This document shows positions 1 through 8,171 of a stretch of 64,000 nucleotides of DNA, piece by piece. Position numbers and translations under genes: made by a program. The number at the start of each line of letters is the position of its first letter. Position 1 is the stretch's first letter. This DNA comes from Bacteroidia bacterium (lineage in GTDB: Bacteria; Bacteroidota; Bacteroidia; SpSt-205): positions 795,001 through 859,000 of the forward strand of contig BPGV01000001.1 of the NCBI GenBank assembly GCA_026003215.1. The letters are read 5' to 3'. The notes under the pieces are model-generated. The model made no database searches. It was not told the origin of the DNA and was given only the letters and a program-made list of their open reading frames with translations.

Positions 1-558
1 AGCCCCGCGATTGTGATAAGCCTCTTGCTCCTTACCCTCTCTCTGCGAGACAAAAACAACGGCCCTATTGAGTGGAAAGAAGCCCTGCGCGAGTCCTTTC
101 TCAACCCCTCCGTGTATCTACTTATAGGTGCCTTGGGCATAGGCGTAATAACCCAAGAAAAAGGCTGGCTCGCTATGAAACCGCTCTTTGGAGACCTTTT
201 TAAGGGGATGCTCGGGCTGTTTCTCTTGGATATGGGATTGGTAGCCGGCAGGCGCCTGAAAGAGCTCAAGAAAGTAGGGATTTTTCTGACTTTATTTGCG
301 GTACTTATACCCCTTATAAATGCTTGCCTGAGCGTGGCTTTGGCTTACCTTTTCCATCTTTCCAAAGGTGATGCGTTTATGTTTGCGATTTTATGCGCCA
401 GCGCCTCCTATATTGCTGTACCCGCTGCCATCCGAATCGCCATCCCCGAAGCAAACCCCAGCTTTTATGTCACGCCGTCCTTGGGGATTACGTTTCCCTT
501 CAATATCGCCATAGGTATCCCCCTCTATTACACAATCATAGACAAACTATGGCCATGA
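1..558 (+). CDS. sbtA: Sodium-dependent bicarbonate transporter SbtA, C-terminal part (cut by window edge)
   Basis: The open frame runs in from the left edge without a start, so only the last 185 residues are present. It shows several hydrophobic segments and the family signature near the end, SASYIAVPAAIRIAIPEANP, followed by a TFPFNIAIGIPLY stretch, which I recognise as typical of SbtA, the inner-membrane sodium/bicarbonate symporter. The stop codon overlaps the start of a PII-like gene, the usual SbtA-SbtB arrangement, so family and context agree. The substrate is inferred from the family; the N-terminal half is not visible. Confidence 0.88.
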   Translation, partial: SPAIVISLLLLTLSLRDKNNGPIEWKEALRESFLNPSVYLLIGALGIGVITQEKGWLAMKPLFGDLFKGMLGLFLLDMGLVAGRRLKELKKVGIFLTLFAVLIPLINACLSVALAYLFHLSKGDAFMFAILCASASYIAVPAAIRIAIPEANPSFYVTPSLGITFPFNIAIGIPLYYTIIDKLWP

Positions 559-854
559 TGGAAAAAGCCCACAAAATAGAGATCATCATAGACAGCGTGC
601 ATGTAGAGAAGGTACTGACTCTTTTAGAGAGAGCCGGCGCGACAGGCTATACCCTCCTGCGGGAGGTCATAGGCAAAGGCGCTCAGGGCGTTCGTCCTGC
701 CGATGAGATTACGGGCGTTTTTCGAAATAGCTACATCATTACCGTATGCTCCGAAGAAGTAGCCCAAAAAGTAGTAGAAAGCCTGGCGCCCCTCCTTAAA
801 AGGATAGGCGGCTTATGCCTCCTCTCCGAAGTCCAACGCATGAACTTTACCTAA
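555..854 (+). CDS. sbtB: PII-like regulator of SbtA (SbtB family)
   Basis: This small protein of about 99 residues has the ferredoxin-like PII pattern: KIEIII first strand, helix VEKVLTLLERAG, a T-loop region around GKGAQGVRPADEITG, then SYIITVCSEE and a final helix and strand. SbtB proteins bind adenine nucleotides and gate SbtA. The start was chosen as the ATG at 555 because it forms an ATGA overlap with the sbtA stop, a pattern repeated in this window; ATGs at 549 and 558 are alternatives. The C-terminal cysteine motif of many cyanobacterial SbtB proteins is absent. The assignment rests on fold pattern plus adjacency to sbtA. Confidence 0.8.
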   Translation: MMEKAHKIEIIIDSVHVEKVLTLLERAGATGYTLLREVIGKGAQGVRPADEITGVFRNSYIITVCSEEVAQKVVESLAPLLKRIGGLCLLSEVQRMNFT

Positions 855-866
855 TCCCCTCCCTGA

Positions 867-1268
867 ATGGAAGGATGGCAAGTACGTTTAGAATACTTTG
901 AAAAGGTACTCAAACGCTTAGAAGAAGCCCTACAACGCTCCCCAACAAGCGACTTGGAAAAAGAAGGTATATGTCACCGATTTGAGTTTACTTTTGAGCT
1001 TGCATGGAAAACCCTTAAGGATTTTTTGGTGTATCAGGGATTTGCTTTTCCCTTAGGTTCTCCGCGGGAGGTACTGCGCACCGCCCTGCAAGCCGGCCTC
1101 TTAGAAGAGGGAGAAGCGTGGCTAACCCTCCTCGCTCTGCGCAATCGCTTGAGCCACTTATATGACAAAAAGCTTTTAGAGGAAGCTTTTTACCAGATTC
1201 GCACCGTAGCCTACCCTCTCTTACACAAACTCTATGAAAAACTCCAAGAAAGAAGGGCAGATTTCTGA
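867..1268 (+). CDS. hepT: HepT-like HEPN toxin (nucleotidyltransferase substrate-binding family)
   Basis: A 133-residue all-helical protein of the HI0074/HEPN type. The helix with FELAWKTLKDFL is typical of the family. The residues RNRLSHLY near position 93-100 fit the RX4HXY motif, in which Arg and His form the RNase site and the Tyr is the residue AMPylated by the partner. It overlaps the MntA gene by 35 bases in the order toxin then antitoxin, as in characterised HepT-MntA pairs. The function as a nucleotidyltransferase-silenced RNase toxin is inferred from the family and pairing. Confidence 0.85.
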   Translation: MEGWQVRLEYFEKVLKRLEEALQRSPTSDLEKEGICHRFEFTFELAWKTLKDFLVYQGFAFPLGSPREVLRTALQAGLLEEGEAWLTLLALRNRLSHLYDKKLLEEAFYQIRTVAYPLLHKLYEKLQERRADF

Positions 1269-1551
1269 AGGGGTTCTATGCCAGCTAAGAAAAGTACTGG
1301 AATCCCATCCTAAGGTTCAGCGGGCTTTATTATTTGGTTCCCGGGCATGGGGTAAGCCTGCGCCGTATGCGGACATAGATATTTATGTAGAAGGGCTCTC
1401 TTGGTTGGAGGCAGGGAGGCTGGCCTTGGAACTGGAAGAGCTGCCGATTCCTTATAAGGTAGAGGTGGTGTCCGCAGATAGCCTGAGTTCTGAGGAGCTG
1501 CGCAAGCGGATATTGGAAGAGGGGATAGAGATTTTTCGGCGAGAAAGCTAA
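1234..1551 (+). CDS. mntA: MntA-like minimal nucleotidyltransferase antitoxin
   Basis: A 105-residue minimal nucleotidyltransferase. It carries the active-site signature GSRAWG followed by ADIDIYVEG (around residues 35-52), with the two metal-binding aspartates intact. In studied HepT-MntA systems this enzyme AMPylates the HepT tyrosine and so neutralises it. The ATG at 1234 lies inside hepT, giving a 35-base overlap; no better in-frame start is visible downstream. The gene ends tail to tail with priA, overlapping its stop by four bases. Confidence 0.85.
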   Translation: MKNSKKEGQISEGVLCQLRKVLESHPKVQRALLFGSRAWGKPAPYADIDIYVEGLSWLEAGRLALELEELPIPYKVEVVSADSLSSEELRKRILEEGIEIFRRES

Positions 1552-3947
1552 GGATCTACGCGGAAGAGCACTCGGGCGGCCAAGTGCCCCCAACGGGCTT
1601 CTTCTTGCTGGGCAAGCTGGACCAGAGCTTTCCGCACCTGGCTGTAGGGATAGGGGGGAGGGCAGTTTGAGAAGGAGCTTCATATGGTAGCGCCCCCGTA
1701 CCCGAGGAATGTCGGCATACACGGGCCCGAGCACCTCTCCTATACGGATTTTTTTGAGGGAAGCGGCCCAAGCTTCGGCTTGCCCTTCTACGTGGAAGGG
1801 GTCTTTGTGGAAAAGGTTTATTTCAATCAGCCGCGTGAAGGGTGGGTAGCCATAGCGCTGGCGCAGGGGTAAAAGGCGCTGGGCAAAATGATCGTAGGAC
1901 CAGGTAAGCTCATGAAAGACCGAGGTGTCCGGCTTGAATGTCTGTATGACGAGGTGACTTTTGGCGCCTCGGCGACCAGCCCGCCCCATGAGCTGCACTA
2001 AAAGCTGATACGCGCGCTCTTCTGCCCGAAAGTCGGCCCGCCCCAACAGGCTATCTGCATACAATACCCCCACTAAGGTGACCCTTTCAAAGTCCAAGCC
2101 CTTGGTGACCATCTGGGTACCCACTAACACGTCGGCTTTGCCGCGTTCAAAGGCGGCGATAATGGCCTCGTGGCTATGCGTACCCGTAGTGTCTCTATCC
2201 AGCCGAAGGACCCGCGCCCCCGGCAAAAACTGCTGCAGCTGCTCCTCTATCCGTTCTGTGCCGATACCGGAGAAGCTGAGCTTATCCCCCCCACACACCG
2301 GGCAGCGCGCAGGTACCTTCTCTTTCTTCCCACAATAATGGCATACCAGCACCTGATTTTTTTTGTGGTAGGTAAGCGTAATAGCGCAGTCGGGACATTC
2401 CCAGCGGTGACCACAAGTTTGACACAAAAGCATAGGAGCATACCCTCGCCGATTACGAAAAAGGATAGCTTGTTCGCCTCGGGCTAAGGTTTGTTGTAAA
2501 AGTTCGTATAAGACAGAAGAAAAAACGCCTGTGCTGAGCTTTTCCTGAAACTCTATGCGCATATCTACCAGGTGAAGCTGTGGGGGGCTCAGCAGGTAAG
2601 GCTTTTTCAGGGAGGGAGACGTAGGCGTATTTGCTCTGGAGGGCGTTACGGTAGGTCTCTAAGGAAGGGGTGGCAGAGCCCAGGACTATGGGTATCTTAC
2701 GCAGGTGAGCGTAATACACGGCCGCATCACGTGCCTGATAGAGGGGGGCGCGTCCTTCTTGGCCAAAGGAGGGATCGTGCTCTTCATCTACGATAATGAG
2801 GCCGAGCCGATGGAAGGGAAGAAAAAGCGCCGAACGGGTACCTACTACGACATCGACCGCATCCTCGCGTACGGCTCTCCAGGTGCGGATGCGTTCGGCT
2901 TCCGAGAGGCCGCTATGGTAGAGCTCCATGGCTTCGCCAAAGGTGGCCCGAAGCCGATCTAAGGTCTGCTTGGTGAGGGCTATCTCCGGCAGAAGGTACA
3001 AAACTTGCTTCCCCTCTTGCAGGAAGCGACGCATCAATTCCAGATAAACGAAGGTCTTACCGCTGGCAGTCACGCCATGCAGCAGGATAGGTCGGGTAGG
3101 ATGTTCGGCCCAGTGGCGCTGCACTTGGGTAAAAGCGGCTTGCTGAGCAGGAGTGAGGATATAAGGTTGGAGAGGACGCGCATACAGCTGCTCGTAGTAG
3201 GTACGGGTAGGCACGCGTCGGACATATCCTTCTTTCAAAAGGATTTTGAGTTTTTTACCCTCCCCGCCGCAAGAGGTGGGCATACGAGAGCGGTTCGCCC
3301 CGCAAGGTGCGTTGAAGCAGCTCTAACAAGAGCGGTTGTAGCTCTGGGGGAAGTTTTTCCCAGACCGCGTGGAAGGCTTCGGGCATGCGCAGCGACGGCA
3401 CCACTTCTATGAAGGAAGGGGGCCTACGCACCGTCTGCCGTACTACCGCTTCCATCGCCACAAGGCCCTGCCGACTCCAACGGCGGACAATACTCAGGAG
3501 CCGTTTAGGCGCGATATTAAGAAGGCGAGCGGCCTTACGCAGAGAAAAGCGCTCTTGTCCCCTGAGCTGCTGAAAAGCTTTTTTAGGCGAAGCGGCCATA
3601 GCGCCTTCTTTCCAGCTTACTATCCAATCCGCAATACCCCCTATGCGCCCGGGGAGGACTACCTGCGCCAAGTCCCCCGGCGTGGCCATGTAGTATTCGG
3701 CCATCCACTGGAAAAACCCTAAAGCTTCGGCATCGTACAGGGGTTCGGCGTCTAAGGCTTGTATAATAGGTTTGATTTCAGGGTAAGGCGGGGCCGTGTC
3801 CGAGACCCGCATAAGGAGGCCTATATATGGCGTATTGTGTCGGCCTAAGGGCACAAGCACGCGTCCACCCACCGGCGGGAGGTCAGTCGGTAGCTTATAC
3901 ACCAGGGCGGAGAGGCCGCGCCGCCGAACCCATACTTCACCCCACAT
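1548..3947 (-). CDS. priA: Primosomal helicase PriA, interrupted by three +1 frameshifts
   Basis: The full protein would be about 798 residues, normal for PriA, which loads the replisome at stalled forks. The pieces follow in order: N-terminal 3'-end-binding domain; helicase with Walker A GVTASGKT and DEEHD box; zinc cysteines CQTCGHRWECPDC and CHYC...CPVC; motif VGTQMVTKGLDF; and the typical ending RVLFRVDP. The frame breaks three times: near 3257-3290 (G4 run 3262-3265), at C6 in the coding strand (2582-2587) and at C6 (1653-1658). Each is repaired by removing one base, which restores LVDMR after the second site and the VDP ending after the third. An essential gene with three like errors suggests sequence error or real frameshifting rather than decay. 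Confidence 0.88.
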
Positions 3948-3955
3948 TACTTTTG
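3948..3955 (+). promoter_or_regulatory. -7 element TACTTTTG, DUF4139-like gene
   Basis: Matches TAnnTTTG; ends seven bases before ATG 3963. Confidence 0.7.
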
Positions 3956-3962
3956 CGCGTGT

Positions 3963-5279
3963 ATGGCAAAACTATGGATTTCGCTGGGCCTTCTGTGGGG
4001 ACAGGTCTCCCTGCCGCTGAGCCGCTTGGTATGGTATGCTAATGGACGCGTGTATTGGGTACGCGAGGCGGTGGTACCCCTGCCCGAACGCAAGCTTGTG
4101 GTTAAACTACCGGGGGAAACCCCACCCATAGGCCCCTTAGTCCAGCCAGAATATCGGATACACCGATGGAGCCTAAATCCAGATACCTTGCTGCGTACGC
4201 CTTTCAGCTTACCCCCCCACTTAGAAGGGTTTTTGCGGCAGCATATCGGTGCTTCTGTATGGGTAAGCTACCTCGCGGGCAGTGAGTGGGAAGAAACAGT
4301 GGGCGTGTTAGAAGGGGTTTTCCCTGAGGGCATTCTTTTGCGGAAGGCCACAGGAGAAAAAGTATGGCTACCCACCAAACTGCTACAAGGAGTACGCGTA
4401 GAGGGAGGAGGTACCCGACGGGAAGTACATGGGGCCTGGCGCTTAGTTTTGGAAACGGATACCACCTTGCCTGCTGCCCGTGTGGCAGTGGCAGGCTGGG
4501 ATACCCTCCCTCCTTGGCAGGCCTATCATACGTTGCGCTTGCTCGGCCCCACCCGTGTCGCACTCACTACATGGACAAGCCTCCCCCCCCTCCCTGAAAC
4601 GGCCTACCCCGTCGAACTCTACCTCCTCCAGCGAAACACCGACAGTACCACCCTGAGCTGGCATCTCCCCCTCCAAAAGATTACCGCCGGCAGTAGCACC
4701 CATATCCTCCTCCTGCAAACGGAAATCCCCTATACAGAGCTATACCGAGCGTTGCTGCCAGACCTGATAGAGAGCTTAGACCCCCTCACCATAGGGCAGT
4801 GGAAGGGCGGCGCCGAACGCAGCCTCCAACTGCTAAATACCGAAAAGACGCCTATCCCCTTAGGTCAAGCGCTGCTCTTGGATGAAGGGGGCCTCCCTAT
4901 GGCCGAAGGCACCCTTCCAGCCATACCGCCTACTACGACAGGTTATTTTCTTTTGGCGCCTATCCCTACCCTCCAACTGCGCCTCCAAGAGAGTGAAGTG
5001 CGTCGGGAAAAGCTGCGCGACCCGGCCGCGGGTACCCAAGTCACGCTCTCAGGTACGCTGCGTATCCAGAACGGCTCGCCCAAGGAAGTGCGCCTCCTCG
5101 TGGAGAAGCCCATCACCGGCATCCCGCTACAAGACAAGTTAGGCTTTGCTCGGGCGGTACCTCTACCCGAACGACGCGGCCCTAATCCGCGCTATACCCT
5201 CACGTGGGAGCTCCTATTGCGCCCCGGCGCCACAGAAACGCTGGACTACACCTACGAGGTACTCCTCCCCACCCGATAA
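3963..5279 (+). CDS. Exported protein with DUF4139-like C-terminal region
   Basis: A 438-residue protein with a very short signal peptide ending in WGQ (residues 11-14). Most of it is beta-rich with many Pro, Leu and Thr residues. The last 90 residues, ending in a LTWELLLRPG...LDYTYEVLLP pattern, resemble the end of DUF4139 proteins, in which a beta-sandwich closes with a W-x-L-x-L-x-PG strand and YEV. The function is unknown; the location should be periplasm or outer membrane. The start at 3963 is supported by a -7 element seven bases upstream. It is divergent from priA, with 15 bases between start codons, and tail to tail with the fatty acid hydroxylase. Confidence 0.65.
   Translation: MAKLWISLGLLWGQVSLPLSRLVWYANGRVYWVREAVVPLPERKLVVKLPGETPPIGPLVQPEYRIHRWSLNPDTLLRTPFSLPPHLEGFLRQHIGASVWVSYLAGSEWEETVGVLEGVFPEGILLRKATGEKVWLPTKLLQGVRVEGGGTRREVHGAWRLVLETDTTLPAARVAVAGWDTLPPWQAYHTLRLLGPTRVALTTWTSLPPLPETAYPVELYLLQRNTDSTTLSWHLPLQKITAGSSTHILLLQTEIPYTELYRALLPDLIESLDPLTIGQWKGGAERSLQLLNTEKTPIPLGQALLLDEGGLPMAEGTLPAIPPTTTGYFLLAPIPTLQLRLQESEVRREKLRDPAAGTQVTLSGTLRIQNGSPKEVRLLVEKPITGIPLQDKLGFARAVPLPERRGPNPRYTLTWELLLRPGATETLDYTYEVLLPTR
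3967..3974 (-). promoter_or_regulatory. -7 element TAGTTTTG, priA
   Basis: Matches TAnnTTTG; lies within the first codons of the divergent gene, 19 bases before the priA ATG. Confidence 0.5.
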
Positions 5280-5280
5280 C

Positions 5281-5916
5281 CTACTGCTGCACCACACGGG
5301 GCCGCTCTTCCGGCAGAGTCCCAAATACCCAATCCCAAAACGGAGAAGACACCCCAAAGGCTCTGTCCGGACTCTTAAAGTGGTGCAGATGATGATGCCG
5401 CCAGAGCTTCCTAAGAAACTTCGTAGGGGGATTTTTCACCCGATGCATCAGGTAGTGCGTGGTAGAATACATCAGATACCCAATGATAAATCCCGCCAGA
5501 AATGCAAAGCCGTACTTGCCCAAGAAGAGATAAAATAGCGCTCCAAAAGCCGTAGCCAGTATCAGGCTCGGGACTGGCGGCATGAAAAGATGATGGGGGT
5601 CGGAAGGATATTCATGATGGACCCCATGCACAAGATAATGGAACCGTTGTACCCAAGGCCGCTCATCCACCCAGTGAAACACAAACCGATGAAGGAGGTA
5701 CTCGGCCAATGTCCAGGTAAGCACAGCCGTAAAAAAAGTCACAGCCACAGCTTGTACCGACAGGCCCAAGCCCGCCACACTATAATAGAGGAGGCCTGAA
5801 ACAATCGGAATATACATGCCCCAAATGACATAGGGCGAGGAAAGCGTAAGGAGTTCTAAAATCGGGCTTTGGAAGAGGCGGGCGCGTCCGTGGACTTTGG
5901 GACGGATAGGTTCCAT
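5281..5916 (-). CDS. Fatty acid hydroxylase / sterol desaturase superfamily membrane protein
   Basis: This 211-residue membrane protein has four or five hydrophobic segments and the His clusters of the di-iron hydroxylase superfamily: EYLLHRFVFH, HYLVHGVHHEYPSD, HYLMH and HHHLHH. The layout is closest to fatty acid 2-hydroxylases, so the likely role is hydroxylating acyl chains of membrane lipids such as sphingolipids or lipid A; the exact substrate cannot be told. Its ATG lies four bases after a TATCTTTG element. It is transcribed alone, upstream of a terminator-bounded tRNA on the same strand. Confidence 0.82.
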   Translation of the reverse strand: MEPIRPKVHGRARLFQSPILELLTLSSPYVIWGMYIPIVSGLLYYSVAGLGLSVQAVAVTFFTAVLTWTLAEYLLHRFVFHWVDERPWVQRFHYLVHGVHHEYPSDPHHLFMPPVPSLILATAFGALFYLFLGKYGFAFLAGFIIGYLMYSTTHYLMHRVKNPPTKFLRKLWRHHHLHHFKSPDRAFGVSSPFWDWVFGTLPEERPRVVQQ

Positions 5917-5920
5917 GAGG

Positions 5921-5928
5921 CAAAGATA
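5921..5928 (-). promoter_or_regulatory. -7 element TATCTTTG, fatty acid hydroxylase
   Basis: Ends four bases before ATG 5916, predicting a leaderless mRNA. Confidence 0.75.
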
Positions 5929-5958
5929 CGTACTTTCCCGAATGCGGATTCGGGCAGT

Positions 5959-5987
5959 AAAAAAGGCGGAAGGGCTATCCTTCCGCC
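5959..5987 (-). terminator. Intrinsic terminator after the initiator tRNA
   Basis: A perfect nine-pair stem (GGCGGAAGG with CCTTCCGCC, five-base loop) lies just beyond the 3' end of the tRNA and is followed on the minus strand by six T residues. Confidence 0.85.
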
Positions 5988-5991
5988 GGCG

Positions 5992-6063
<72 letters not shown>

Positions 6064-6071
6064 ATGTGGTG

Positions 6072-6079
6072 CAAAGGTA
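6072..6079 (-). promoter_or_regulatory. -7 element TACCTTTG, initiator tRNA
   Basis: Ends eight bases before the tRNA 5' end; confirms that the element acts in transcription, not translation. Confidence 0.8.
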
Positions 6080-6105
6080 CGAAGTTTTGGATAAAGGCAA
6101 GCCCC

Positions 6106-6579
6106 TTACTGCCGGTTCATCGTGTAAGTACAAGTAACAGCAGTGCCGCCCACAGTATAGGTCAGCGTCAGTGTAAGCGTATTGCCATTGAGATTGCCAC
6201 TGCCACTTATAGTGACAGCTTGCCCCCCACTGGTGACCTGCTGAGAGGGCACTTCAAAAGTAGTACTACTGGTAAGCTTCCCTCTTATTTGATTGTCTAT
6301 CACAATAGCTATGGCTTCTACCTGGGATTTGTTTATGCTAAAAGCCACATTGTCTACGGAGCCGCCGCAGTTTTCGGTGCCACTCCAAGAACCGACAAAC
6401 TTCTCCCGGGCATCTACTTCGCATTTAGAACCTTCCCATGGGAGGGAACAGGTGCATTTGCCGTCATTACAGGTGCCTCCATTTTGACAGGTTACATCCT
6501 TGCAAGGGTCCTTCTTGCACCCAAGCAGGACAACGCCCCCCAAAATTACGGTTCCTAAAAGATAAGCTAAGCGCTTCAT
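6106..6579 (-). CDS. Lipoprotein with EGF-like domain and lipocalin-like body (copy 1)
   Basis: A 157-residue protein with a lipoprotein signal (LLGC at about residue 20) followed by KKD. Directly after the anchor comes an EGF-like module with six cysteines, CKDVTCQNGG...CTCSLPWEGSKC. The rest starts with DAREKFVGSW, reminiscent of the opening strand of lipocalin-like domains, and continues as beta strands rich in Thr and Gly. It is probably displayed on the outer membrane. A similar protein lies just upstream (6643-7128). The start is supported by TATCTTTG eight bases before ATG 6579. Function unknown. Confidence 0.75.
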   Translation of the reverse strand: MKRLAYLLGTVILGGVVLLGCKKDPCKDVTCQNGGTCNDGKCTCSLPWEGSKCEVDAREKFVGSWSGTENCGGSVDNVAFSINKSQVEAIAIVIDNQIRGKLTSSTTFEVPSQQVTSGGQAVTISGSGNLNGNTLTLTLTYTVGGTAVTCTYTMNRQ

Positions 6580-6587
6580 ATCAGGCG

Positions 6588-6595
6588 CAAAGATA
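6588..6595 (-). promoter_or_regulatory. -7 element TATCTTTG, EGF lipoprotein copy 1
   Basis: Ends eight bases before ATG 6579. Confidence 0.7.
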
Positions 6596-6642
6596 CAATG
6601 AAATCTTGGCATACACGCCAAATATGTACCCAAAGTTGCCTT

Positions 6643-7128
6643 CTACCGACGTTTTAGGGTCCAGAAGCAAGTATCTCTTTGACTGGTGCCCGCGGTGACG
6701 GCAAGCTGGAGGAGAAGGCTATCCCAGCGCTGTTCGGCCCAGCCTTCTACAGCAAGCGCTGTATCCCGCAGAAGCTGCTGAGAAAGACGCATGCGATACG
6801 GCTCTACCAAGCGTCCTGCCAAGGTATCCTGATAAGCAGCCACAAAGCTTCCGGCCAAGAACACTTGGTCCGTAAGCGAGTCTTTCCAAGCGAAGTAACG
6901 CATACCCCCCCGCACATCGCCGCACTGACGCAGCCCTTCCCAGGTCCCTACAAACTTCTCCCGCGCATCTTGGCTGCAATCGGAGCCTTCAAACGGAAGC
7001 GGACACTGGCATACGCCCGCCACACATACACCACTATTGATGCAAGGCGGGTTACACGCAGGCGTAGGCTTGCGCTGACAGGCTATACCCGCTACCCAGA
7101 GGGCCGAGGCAAAGGCAATCCAACGCAT
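6643..7128 (-). CDS. Lipoprotein with EGF-like domain and lipocalin-like body (copy 2)
   Basis: A 161-residue paralogue of the downstream lipoprotein. The lipobox is AGIAC (Cys at about 17). The EGF-like module CNPPCINSGVC...CQCPLPFEGSDC follows, then DAREKFVGTW, almost the same junction as in copy 1. The remaining sequence differs strongly, so the duplication is old or the body is under different selection. The ATG is four bases after TACCTTTG. Both copies have their own promoter elements, so they need not be co-transcribed. Role unknown; surface binding is a guess from the domain types. Confidence 0.75.
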   Translation of the reverse strand: MRWIAFASALWVAGIACQRKPTPACNPPCINSGVCVAGVCQCPLPFEGSDCSQDAREKFVGTWEGLRQCGDVRGGMRYFAWKDSLTDQVFLAGSFVAAYQDTLAGRLVEPYRMRLSQQLLRDTALAVEGWAEQRWDSLLLQLAVTAGTSQRDTCFWTLKRR

Positions 7129-7132
7129 TCCT

Positions 7133-7140
7133 CAAAGGTA
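7133..7140 (-). promoter_or_regulatory. -7 element TACCTTTG, EGF lipoprotein copy 2
   Basis: Ends four bases before ATG 7128. Confidence 0.75.
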
Positions 7141-7150
7141 TCAAATGGCG

Positions 7151-7158
7151 TATGTTTG
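7151..7158 (+). promoter_or_regulatory. -7 element TATGTTTG, epimerase
   Basis: Ends five bases before ATG 7164 and contains the alternative ATG 7152, which it rules out as start. Confidence 0.7.
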
Positions 7159-7163
7159 CGCCC

Positions 7164-8171
7164 ATGCCTATTTCTTTGGTGACAGGGGGAGCCGGCTTTA
7201 TCGGAAGCCATGTGGCCGAGGAGCTCCTACGCTTGGGACATACCGTCGTGGTATTGGACGACCTCAGCGGAGGCTACCGCGATAATGTTCCGCCAGGCGC
7301 TACCTTCATAGAAGGAAGCATCTTAGATAAACCCCTCCTTCAAAACCTCTTTGAACAATACCCCTTTGACTTTGTGTTTCACTTGGCTGCCTACGCCGCC
7401 GAAGGACTAAGCCACTTCATCCGCAGCTTTAACTATACTAACAACCTCATTGGCAGCACATATCTTATAAATTTTTCCATCCTACGCAAGGTAAAGTGCT
7501 TTGTATTCACTTCCTCAATCGCTGTGTACGGCAAAAATCAACTGCCCATGCATGAAGATTTAGTGCCCCAGCCGGAAGATCCTTACGGCATAGCTAAATA
7601 TGCTGTGGAACTGGACCTGAAAGCAGCCCACGAGCTCTTTGGCCTGAACTATATTATCTTCCGACCCCACAATGTCTATGGAGAAAGACAAAATATCGGC
7701 GATAGATACCGAAATGTGATTGGTATTTTCATGAACCAGCTTTTGCAGGGAAAACCCCTTACGGTATTTGGCGATGGCAGCCAGACACGGGCTTTTTCTT
7801 ATATTGGGGATGTGGCCCCTTACATCGCAAAAAGTGTACATATTCCTGAGGCTTACAACGAAGTTTTCAATATTGGTGGGGACACACCCTATTCTATCAA
7901 TCAACTTGCCGAAGCCGTGATGGAAGCGATGGGTATTCGTCAGCCTATTCGCTACTTACCTCCGCGGAATGAGGTACTTCATGCCTATGCTGACCACCAA
8001 AAAGCCTACCGGGTCTTTGGTATACAACCTACCCAACTTACCCCGCTCGCTGAGGGCCTTCACCGCATGGCTGAATGGGTAAAAAAGGTGGGTGCCCGCA
8101 AAACTGCCCCCTTCAAGGACATAGAGATCTACGAAAAACTCCCCGCCGTCTGGTTAGAAGAAGATGCCTAA
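7164..8171 (+). CDS. NAD-dependent nucleotide-sugar epimerase/dehydratase (SDR family)
   Basis: A 335-residue extended SDR enzyme. It begins with the NAD-binding motif TGGAGFIGSH, has LDDLSGG after the second strand, a catalytic Ser region FVFTSSIAVYG and the Tyr-Lys pair in YGIAKYA. It is most like UDP-glucose 4-epimerases (GalE group), but substrate specificity cannot be read. The start at 7164 is preferred over the ATG at 7152, because 7151-7158 is the promoter element TATGTTTG. The glycosyltransferase gene overlaps its end by eight bases, so the two are likely a small surface-polysaccharide operon. Confidence 0.85.
   Translation: MPISLVTGGAGFIGSHVAEELLRLGHTVVVLDDLSGGYRDNVPPGATFIEGSILDKPLLQNLFEQYPFDFVFHLAAYAAEGLSHFIRSFNYTNNLIGSTYLINFSILRKVKCFVFTSSIAVYGKNQLPMHEDLVPQPEDPYGIAKYAVELDLKAAHELFGLNYIIFRPHNVYGERQNIGDRYRNVIGIFMNQLLQGKPLTVFGDGSQTRAFSYIGDVAPYIAKSVHIPEAYNEVFNIGGDTPYSINQLAEAVMEAMGIRQPIRYLPPRNEVLHAYADHQKAYRVFGIQPTQLTPLAEGLHRMAEWVKKVGARKTAPFKDIEIYEKLPAVWLEEDA

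Noticed and set aside
2170-2487. Plus-strand open frames inside priA
   Set aside because: They are shadows of the helicase gene; the minus strand carries zinc and helicase motifs.
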